Made by a program: the position numbers and the translations under genes
Notes under the pieces: generated by a model
The model's database searches: none
What the model saw: the letters and a program-made list of their open reading frames with translations, nothing else
Told to the model about the DNA's origin: nothing
Origin: Caldifarciminota bacterium
GTDB lineage: Bacteria; Hydrothermota; Tepidihabitantia; B3-TA06
Reading direction: 5' to 3'
Length of the DNA: 10,722 nucleotides
NCBI GenBank assembly: GCA_014729665.1
Contig: WJJO01000009.1
Location: 1-10,722, forward strand
Part shown: piece by piece, positions 5,516-10,722 of the stretch
How positions within the stretch are numbered: the stretch's first letter is position 1
Layout: each line of letters starts with the position of its first letter

Positions 5516-6736
5516 CTACACCGGTGAAGCTATCGTACTCTCCCCGAAATGAACCTTCTCTGGCTCCCATATCTCCATCTGAGAAGAAAGAGGCTTGCCA
5601 GGATAGACTCCGTTGAGCAGGATAAACCCCTGCGCGTTCTTCATCACAGCGCCCATCATCTGCAGCTGCGATATGCAGTTTATCTTGTGTTCTCTGCGAA
5701 CCTCTAGAACCCTTTTGACCGTTTTTAGTCCGAAACCGGGAACGCGAAGCAAGACGCGCCTTGGGGCGGTGTTTACCTCTACCGGGAACCGTTCCGGATG
5801 ATTCTCGGCCCATATCATCTTGGGGTCCTTACCTAAAGGGAGCAGTCCTTTACCGTTAAATCCAATCTCCTCCATTGCGAACCCATAACGTCGGAAAAGG
5901 AAATCTACCTGGTATATCCGGTGTTCACGCAGGAATGGTGTAGGCCTTAAGGCGTCGAGCGGTGTATCCTGAGCAGGCTGAAAAGCGCTGAAGTATATGC
6001 GTGATAAATCGAGTCTGTCGTACAAATTCTTCGTAACGGCAAGTATCTCTGTATCGGGCTCCTCAGCTGCACCGACAACGAACTGTGTAGTCTGTCCCTT
6101 CGGGCCCCAGCGCCTTCCATAATTTGCCTTGTTTATCAATCCTGATAAATACTGGATTCTGCTGAGTAGCTCTTCTGTGTAATCCTTCTCAGGCGCTATC
6201 CTTTTGAGCCTTGCCCCGGAAGGGGCCTCGAGGTTAACGCTTACCCTGTCTGCAAGCTTTACGGCCCTCTCTATGTGACCGAGATCGGCTCCGGGCAGAA
6301 TCTTAAGGTGTATGAAGCCGCGGAACCGGTGTCTGCACCGCAGTATCTCGATCGTTCTCAGCATCCTGTCCATTGTCCTGTTTACACCCTTGTATATGGC
6401 AGAGGAAAGGAACAAACCCTGGACCAGGTTGCCGTTGAACATGTTCATAAACAGCGATGAAAGTTCCTCAGGCTCGAAGGAAAGTACCGGCCTGTCCTTG
6501 CCCGAACGGTTAACGCAGTAAAGGCAGTTGTTTTCACACGTGTTGGACATAAGAACCTTCATCAGGAGTATGTGCTTGCCGTCTGGCATTGCCGCAGGAT
6601 ACACCCACTTGCCCATCTCCCCCCTCTGTCTGTGCGCGAGTGTGTCCCCCTTTGGATTAACGCACGAACCGCACATGTCGTACTGAGCCGCACCCCCCAG
6701 ACGTTCCAGCTTCCCTAAGGGCTCGATACTCTCCAT
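5516..6736 (-). CDS. Putative DNA modification/repair radical SAM protein
   Basis: The 406-residue protein matches, from memory, the radical SAM family linked by name to uracil-DNA glycosylase (rSAM_link_UDG). The 4Fe-4S motif C-x3-C-x2-C is at Cys67, Cys71 and Cys74 (NTCENNCLYCVNR). Family-like stretches follow: GLFLSSAIYKG, GFIHLKILPGA, RVSVNLEAPS and LREHRIYQVDFLFRRYGF. A helix-hairpin-helix segment at about 322-345 (VNTAPRRVLLRVPGFGLKTV) suggests nucleic-acid binding. Residues 22-25 form an extra CxxC pair (MCGSC); as I recall, most relatives have YDVSC here. The exact reaction is not established, even for the family. The usual glycosylase-like partner is not adjacent. The ATG at 6736 has no Shine-Dalgarno site but lies 6 nt after a good -10, so the mRNA is probably leaderless. 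The stop is TAG. Confidence 0.88.
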   Translation of the reverse strand: MESIEPLGKLERLGGAAQYDMCGSCVNPKGDTLAHRQRGEMGKWVYPAAMPDGKHILLMKVLMSNTCENNCLYCVNRSGKDRPVLSFEPEELSSLFMNMFNGNLVQGLFLSSAIYKGVNRTMDRMLRTIEILRCRHRFRGFIHLKILPGADLGHIERAVKLADRVSVNLEAPSGARLKRIAPEKDYTEELLSRIQYLSGLINKANYGRRWGPKGQTTQFVVGAAEEPDTEILAVTKNLYDRLDLSRIYFSAFQPAQDTPLDALRPTPFLREHRIYQVDFLFRRYGFAMEEIGFNGKGLLPLGKDPKMIWAENHPERFPVEVNTAPRRVLLRVPGFGLKTVKRVLEVRREHKINCISQLQMMGAVMKNAQGFILLNGVYPGKPLSSQMEIWEPEKVHFGESTIASPV

Positions 6737-6742
6737 ATGTTT

Positions 6743-6770
6743 ACTATACTGATAATCCCTGACTTGTCAA
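6743..6770 (-). promoter_or_regulatory. Promoter of the radical SAM gene, leaderless type
   Basis: On the minus strand TTGACA (6765-6770), a 16-bp spacer and TATAGT (6743-6748) are followed by six bases (AAACAT) and the ATG at 6736. Transcription would start at or next to the A of the ATG. The -35 sits in the short palindrome CTTGACAAG. Confidence 0.7.
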
Positions 6771-6828
6771 GTGTTTACATATTTGTCTATACAGAAGTTT
6801 TTAATTTGACCACATGAAAATCGCAACT

Positions 6829-6843
6829 GTTGTATTATACAAC
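6829..6843. promoter_or_regulatory. 15-bp perfect palindrome between two minus-strand genes
   Basis: GTTGTAT-T-ATACAAC (6829-6843) is perfectly symmetric around one base. It begins one base beyond the stop codon of the small membrane protein and lies about 60 bp upstream of the radical SAM promoter. It could be an operator or a processing or stop signal for the upstream operon; no T-run follows on the minus strand. Confidence 0.3.
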
Positions 6844-6844
6844 G

Positions 6845-7186
6845 TTACACGTTATTATGTTTCTTTTTCTCAATTAACTTATAGATTACCCATGATGTTA
6901 ACCATAAACCTAAAACACCAGTAAGTTCCAAGGCAATCATACCCCAATCAACTGGACGACACCCCCCTCTTCCCGATTCTAAAGCTATAAACCTCCAATC
7001 TCTCCTCATTACTTCTTCAGTATAATATCTTGTAGTGTGATAATAAGATGTTGAATGAGCTATTCTCGCTCTATTCTCCTCCAAGCCTTCTGTTTTTGGA
7101 TAAACATAAAAAGGTGGGAACAAAACAACAAAAAAGAGCACGCTTGCACATAACACAAGCAAGATTACTTTAATACTCTTTCTCAT
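6845..7186 (-). CDS. Small protein with two membrane helices, unknown function
   Basis: The 113-residue protein starts MRKSIK followed by a hydrophobic segment at about 7-27 that ends in FPPF. A polar, tyrosine-rich stretch of about 50 residues follows. A second hydrophobic segment at about 83-103 comes after PVDWGMIALE, and the tail is lysine-rich. Two helices with the middle part outside the cytoplasm is the likely topology. The order 'helix, FPP, loop, DWG, helix' resembles a scattered group of small bacterial membrane proteins of unknown role, by recollection only. The start is well supported by CCTCCT on the plus strand (7193-7198), a perfect AGGAGG 6 nt upstream. It is the last gene of the hsp20-lon-lipoprotein run, 40 bp after the lipoprotein. 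Its bases are clearly richer in A and T than lon, which may mean a different origin. Confidence 0.75.
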   Translation of the reverse strand: MRKSIKVILLVLCASVLFFVVLFPPFYVYPKTEGLEENRARIAHSTSYYHTTRYYTEEVMRRDWRFIALESGRGGCRPVDWGMIALELTGVLGLWLTSWVIYKLIEKKKHNNV

Positions 7187-7192
7187 AATAAA

Positions 7193-7198
7193 CCTCCT
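7193..7198 (-). promoter_or_regulatory. Strong ribosome-binding site of the small membrane protein
   Basis: AGGAGG on the minus strand, 6 nt before the ATG at 7186. I see no promoter in the 40-bp gap, so the site fits translation from the operon mRNA. Confidence 0.7.
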
Positions 7199-7200
7199 CG

Positions 7201-7232
7201 TTACTAAGGTTTTTCTAGAGTTTTTACTAAGG
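7201..7232. repeat. 9-bp direct repeat across the lipoprotein stop codon
   Basis: TTACTAAGG occurs at 7201-7209 and again at 7224-7232, the second copy spanning the TAG stop of the lipoprotein gene. The copies are separated by 14 bases. It may be a small duplication, or chance in an AT-rich spacer. Confidence 0.3.
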
Positions 7233-8066
7233 CATGGGCGGAACTATCCTCTGTCCTTTGGCCTCAGGCTTCCCCGGAGAGTTATCGAATACCTCCACCA
7301 CGTAGTAAACGACAGCGATGAAGGTCTTGTCGAAATGTCCGTGGAAGTATGAGTGGATAAGGTTAGCGTACTTCACCTGCAGCCTTTGTTGCTCGGTCAA
7401 CCCAGGGTCGTCAGGGTGCATCAGATGCGCTATGGCCTTGAACTCGTATGACGGTATATCCAGAAAGACCACGGCGCAGGAAGGGTTCACCATCTGATTG
7501 AGGAAGGTTCCTGTCTGAAACTCGGGATCAGCGTATAACTCGAGGCTTATCTGACATGTCGGGTCATAGATATCTGCGCCCTGGGAGTAAAGGGAGTCGA
7601 GTCTGTCCAGCTTCTCTGTAAAATCGTCGTCAATCGTCTGCTCCAACAGTTCGATAATTTCGGCAAGCTTTTCCTTGCGCGGGAGCCAGCCCATCCCCTT
7701 GACCGCATTGTTTATCCTGAACCTGCTATCATCACGGGCTACTCCATAGGTTGCAACCATCCCGTTATGCGGACCGGAAAGCTCGGGAGGCTGACGGTTC
7801 CTGAACCGCTCAAAGGTTTCGAGTCGCTTGCCGAAACTCCAATTTATAAAGTCCCCAGGCAGCTTTTGCAGTTCGAAGGAATGCCATTTGCTATTCAGTT
7901 CAGCCTTGATTATACCGTCTTCGATTTCCGATACGTCGACCGTTTCCTGGTGAAAGCATCCTTCTTCCGACCAGAGATTAAGGTCTTCGTATTCTACGGT
8001 GTTTTTCCCGCATCCAGCTGCGAGAAGGATAAAAGATATAATTGATATCGCGGTTAACCTCTTCAT
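7227..8066 (-). CDS. Predicted lipoprotein of unknown function
   Basis: The 279-residue protein has a textbook lipoprotein signal: MKRL, a hydrophobic core, and a lipobox LLAAGC with the modified cysteine at residue 19. Gly20 and Lys21 follow. The remainder is hydrophilic and without repeats, with a helical middle part (KLAEIIELLEQTIDDDFTEKLDRL, about residues 133-156, split by acidic residues). It has a possible alpha/beta C-terminal half (CAVVFLDIPSYEF, FIAVVYYVVEVF). I do not recognise the family. Its ATG overlaps the TGA stop of lon as ATGA, so it is probably translated by coupling. A ribosome site AAGGAG (8072-8077) lies inside the end of lon. Linkage with a cytosolic protease operon suggests a role in stress or envelope maintenance, but this is inference from position only. 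The stop is TAG. Confidence 0.85.
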   Translation of the reverse strand: MKRLTAISIISFILLAAGCGKNTVEYEDLNLWSEEGCFHQETVDVSEIEDGIIKAELNSKWHSFELQKLPGDFINWSFGKRLETFERFRNRQPPELSGPHNGMVATYGVARDDSRFRINNAVKGMGWLPRKEKLAEIIELLEQTIDDDFTEKLDRLDSLYSQGADIYDPTCQISLELYADPEFQTGTFLNQMVNPSCAVVFLDIPSYEFKAIAHLMHPDDPGLTEQQRLQVKYANLIHSYFHGHFDKTFIAVVYYVVEVFDNSPGKPEAKGQRIVPPMP

Positions 8067-10432
8067 TTCTTCTCCTTTGTTGATTTGGCAAGAGGGAATA
8101 GTATCCTCAGGCCGTCGCGTATAGTCTTGACGCGCCTGAAGGTTAATCCTTTCCTTACGTTCGTCGGGATCTCTCCTAAATCCTTGTCGTTCTGGGAAGG
8201 GATAAGGACAGTAGTAATTCCTGCGCGTTTTGCTCCGAGTACCTTCTCCTTTATGCCTCCGACCGGAAGAACCCTGCCTGTAAGGGTAATCTCCCCGGTC
8301 ATTGCTATCTTCGGGTCTATCGCCTTTTCTGAAAAAAGTGAGTAGAGTGCCGCAGTCAACGCAAGGCCCGCAGAGGGACCGTCCTTGGGTATCGCACCCG
8401 ACGGGATATGGATGTGCAGGTCGTTTTTACTCATGTCTATATCATCCAGCTTCAGCTCACGTGCATGACTGCGCAGGAAAGAGAGTGCGGCCTGTGCCGA
8501 CTCCTTCATGATATCCCCCAGTGAACCGGTCAGGACAAGCCCCTTGGAACCGAGCATCATGGTTGCCTCTACGAACAGGATCTCTCCGCCTACAGGTGTC
8601 CATGCCAATCCCGTGGCAACGCCTATCTCGCCTTCGCGGGCGGCAAGTTCGGAGAAGAACTTTCTGGGTCCGAGGAATCGTGATACGTCCCTTGCATCGA
8701 CCTTAACCTTCTTCTTCCTGCCCTCGGCGTGTCTGCGAGCAACCTTGCGTACCACCGAACCTATCTCGCGTTCCAGGTTGCGTACCCCGGCCTCGCGCGT
8801 ATAGGAATGTATTATTTCATAGATTCCATCATCTGTAAAATCAATATCACCTTTTTTCAAGCCCGATTCGCGAATCCTGCGTGGTATGAGGTAAGCCTTT
8901 GCTATTTCGAGCTTCTCTTCGTCAATGTATCCGGGGAGTTCTATTATTTCCATCCGGTCGCGCAGGGCAGGTATGATAGTCTGCGTTACGTTTGCCGTTG
9001 CAATGAACATAACCCGTGAAAGATCGAATGGAACCTCCACGTAGTGGTCGGAAAAGGAGTAGTTCTGCTCAGGATCGAGAACCTCCAGAAGAGCCGAAGA
9101 TGGATCACCGCGGAAATCGGCGCCCACCTTGTCTATCTCATCAAGCATGAATACCGGATTGTTAGAAGATGCAGTCCTCAGGTTCTGCAGGATGCGTCCG
9201 GGCATTGCACCGACGTACGTCCTCCGGTGACCTCGAATCTCGGCCTCATCCCGTACCCCTCCGAGTGAGAGGCGCACGAACTTCCTCCGGAGCGCCCGTG
9301 CTATCGAACGTCCGAGGGAGGTCTTGCCCACTCCGGGCGGACCGACAAAGCACAGGATAGGTCCCTTGGAGTCGGGCTTGAGTTTGCGAACCGCAAGGTA
9401 CTCCAGTATCCTTTCCTTAACCTTGGTAAGATCGTAGTGATCTTCATTAAGGATGCGTTTTGCCCGCCTGATATCGAGATTATCTTCAGTACCCTCTTCC
9501 CATGGAAGGTTAAGGAACCAGTCTATGTAGGTTCTAATAACCGTGTACTCTGCAGCGGCGGGAGGCATCATGCGAAGTCTGTCCAGCTCCTTTTCAGCGG
9601 TTTCCCTCGCCTCCTCAGGCATGGACTTGGCCTCAATCTTTCCGCGCAGTTCGTCAATCTCGGCGGACTTCTCGTCCTTCTCACCGAGCTCTTCCTTGAT
9701 CGCCTTCATCTGTTCGCGCAGGAAGTACTCACGCTGAGTTTTATCAACCTCCCCCTTGACCCGATCCCTTATCTTCTCCCCCAACTCCAGTATCCCAAGC
9801 TCCTTAGTCAACAGATTATCCAGTTTCTTCAGTCGATCCTTTGGAGAAGACGTTTCCAGAAGAACCTGTTTCTCTTCGGTATCGAAATTCACGTGTGCGG
9901 CAACGAAATCGGCAAGTCGGTTCGGATCGGAGATATTAAGGACAACGGATACAAGTTCCTCAGAAAGGTAGGGTACCATCGAAACAAGCCTTTGAAATGA
10001 ACCTTCAACGTTTCTCATAAGGGCTTCGGTCGCGGTATCGTGTTCGACCCTGAGCCTTAGCAGATTAACCTTAGCGGCAAGATACGGCCTTTTCTGAACG
10101 TATTCCTTAATCCTTCCGCGCTGCATACCTTGAATGAAGATACGGAGGGTATCGTCCGGATAACGTCGCATCTTAAGTATCAGGGAAACAACCCCGACCT
10201 CGTAAAGGTCCGAAGGCCCAGGTTCATCTACCTCAGGGTTTTTCTGGGTGACTATACAAACTATCTTGTTCCCCGAAAGGGTCTCATCGATGAGGTGTAT
10301 CAGAGAAGGGTTTGTAATGGCAAGGCCTATTGCTAGATCCGGGAAAATCACGCCTCCTTTAATAGGAAGAATCGGTAATACATCCGGGATGGACGGGATA
10401 TCATCGTTAGTTAACAGGCTTTCGTCCAACAT
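8063..10432 (-). CDS. lon: ATP-dependent protease Lon
   Basis: A full-length 789-residue LonA-type protease, which degrades misfolded and specific regulatory proteins in the cytosol as a hexamer. The N-terminal substrate-binding domain spans about residues 15-210, followed by a charged coiled-coil region to about 290. The AAA+ module has Walker A GPPGVGKT (364-371), Walker B FMLDEID (428-434) and a sensor ATAN (478-481). The C-terminal protease domain carries the catalytic Ser687 in PKDGPSAG and Lys730 in GGIKEK. The 43-residue distance equals that of Ser679 and Lys722 in E. coli Lon, so the enzyme looks active. No membrane segment is inserted, so it is not of the archaeal LonB kind. It starts 8 bp after the Hsp20 stop codon, with only a weak AGGGGT ribosome site, and overlaps the lipoprotein start by ATGA. 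Any heat-shock promoter would lie beyond the window. Confidence 0.98.
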   Translation of the reverse strand: MLDESLLTNDDIPSIPDVLPILPIKGGVIFPDLAIGLAITNPSLIHLIDETLSGNKIVCIVTQKNPEVDEPGPSDLYEVGVVSLILKMRRYPDDTLRIFIQGMQRGRIKEYVQKRPYLAAKVNLLRLRVEHDTATEALMRNVEGSFQRLVSMVPYLSEELVSVVLNISDPNRLADFVAAHVNFDTEEKQVLLETSSPKDRLKKLDNLLTKELGILELGEKIRDRVKGEVDKTQREYFLREQMKAIKEELGEKDEKSAEIDELRGKIEAKSMPEEARETAEKELDRLRMMPPAAAEYTVIRTYIDWFLNLPWEEGTEDNLDIRRAKRILNEDHYDLTKVKERILEYLAVRKLKPDSKGPILCFVGPPGVGKTSLGRSIARALRRKFVRLSLGGVRDEAEIRGHRRTYVGAMPGRILQNLRTASSNNPVFMLDEIDKVGADFRGDPSSALLEVLDPEQNYSFSDHYVEVPFDLSRVMFIATANVTQTIIPALRDRMEIIELPGYIDEEKLEIAKAYLIPRRIRESGLKKGDIDFTDDGIYEIIHSYTREAGVRNLEREIGSVVRKVARRHAEGRKKKVKVDARDVSRFLGPRKFFSELAAREGEIGVATGLAWTPVGGEILFVEATMMLGSKGLVLTGSLGDIMKESAQAALSFLRSHARELKLDDIDMSKNDLHIHIPSGAIPKDGPSAGLALTAALYSLFSEKAIDPKIAMTGEITLTGRVLPVGGIKEKVLGAKRAGITTVLIPSQNDKDLGEIPTNVRKGLTFRRVKTIRDGLRILFPLAKSTKEKK

Positions 10433-10440
10433 CTCTACCC

Positions 10441-10722
10441 CTACTCTACCGGTATCTGGATTACGCGTTTCTTCAGTCTCGGTATACTGATGGTAAGGAT
10501 TCCATCAATAAGGACGATCTTTGCCTTCTGTGTGTCTATCTCTACCGGAAGTGTAAATCTCCTGCGAAAACAACCGTAGTAGGTTTCCAGTTTGTAAAAA
10601 TGTGTTGCCCGGGTAAAGAAATCAGGCTCCTTTCTTACGCCGGCTATCTCAACATAATCCTTGTTGATTTTCACCTCCAGCGAATCCTTGGGAATCCCGG
10701 GAACTTCGGCCATTATAAAAAC
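10441..10722 (-). CDS. Hsp20/alpha-crystallin family chaperone, 5' end cut by window
   Basis: Small heat-shock protein, an ATP-independent holdase that binds unfolding proteins. The visible part is most of the alpha-crystallin domain: AEVPGIPKDSLEVKI, a middle segment with FRRRFTLPVEID, the signature GILTISIPR, and a short tail with the I-x-I type motif (IQIPVE). An ATG at 10713 is available, but it is not the start: the three codons before it (V-F-I) continue the frame to the edge and fit the usual strand before AEVPG. So the N-terminal arm and true start lie outside the window. The gene stands 8 bp before lon, so chaperone and protease are co-transcribed. The stop is TAG. Confidence 0.92.
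   Translation of the reverse strand, partial: VFIMAEVPGIPKDSLEVKINKDYVEIAGVRKEPDFFTRATHFYKLETYYGCFRRRFTLPVEIDTQKAKIVLIDGILTISIPRLKKRVIQIPVE

Noticed and set aside
9437..10000. 187-codon open frame on the plus strand.
   Set aside because: It lies fully antisense to the conserved N-terminal and coiled-coil part of lon, with no ribosome site and no recognisable protein.
10711..10713. ATG at 10713 as the Hsp20 start.
   Set aside because: The open frame continues to the window edge with residues fitting the conserved strand before AEVPG, and an Hsp20 starting here would lack part of its core domain.
1..10722. CRISPR array, phage, defence or secretion gene cluster.
   Set aside because: No regularly spaced repeats, cas-like, integrase, transposase or multi-gene machinery could be identified on either strand.

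Overview
The window looks like chromosomal DNA of an uncultured, free-living bacterium with a moderate GC content. Lon, an Hsp20 chaperone, a class III nucleotide cyclase and NikR are all of bacterial type. A broken surface protein ends in a C-terminal domain resembling the type IX secretion (Por) sorting domain. That would fit a lineage in or near the FCB group or a candidate phylum such as WOR-3 or TA06. The lineage is an inference from style and recalled resemblance, not from a marker gene.

Layout, left to right. (1) 1-2677, minus strand: a HAMP-linked class IIIb-type adenylate cyclase, a Gfo/Idh/MocA oxidoreductase 12 nt after it, and the possible start of a third gene at the window edge. 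(2) 2700-2795: a compact divergent promoter region. (3) 2795-3646, plus strand: nikR, then a small unknown protein with its own promoter and an 8+8 bp dyad in front of it. (4) 3681-3841: a strong hairpin terminator shared with tRNA-Asn(GTT) on the opposite strand. (5) 3885-5114, plus strand: a good promoter and ribosome site leading into a secreted multidomain protein gene that carries a frameshift in the signal peptide and an in-frame amber codon. (6) 5115-5515: no gene; two tandem hairpins and a MITE-like segment with near-perfect 11-bp terminal inverted repeats. (7) 5516-6736, minus strand: a radical SAM protein of the putative DNA modification/repair family. (8) 6845-10722, minus strand: an operon read as hsp20 (cut by the window end), lon, a lipoprotein of unknown function and a small two-helix membrane protein.

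The most interesting signal is a promoter regularity. Three unrelated genes (cyclase, unknown protein, radical SAM protein) have the same arrangement: a -35 of TTGAC[A/T], a 16-bp spacer, a TA-rich -10, and the start codon exactly 6 nt after the -10, with no Shine-Dalgarno sequence. This predicts leaderless mRNAs that begin at or next to the first base of the start codon. Other genes here have clear Shine-Dalgarno sites, so the organism appears to use both initiation modes.

The genes do not form one pathway. The lon/hsp20 operon is protein quality control. The cyclase and NikR are signalling and metal response. The oxidoreductase is probably sugar metabolism, and the radical SAM protein is probably nucleic-acid related. 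No phage, plasmid, CRISPR or defence system was seen.
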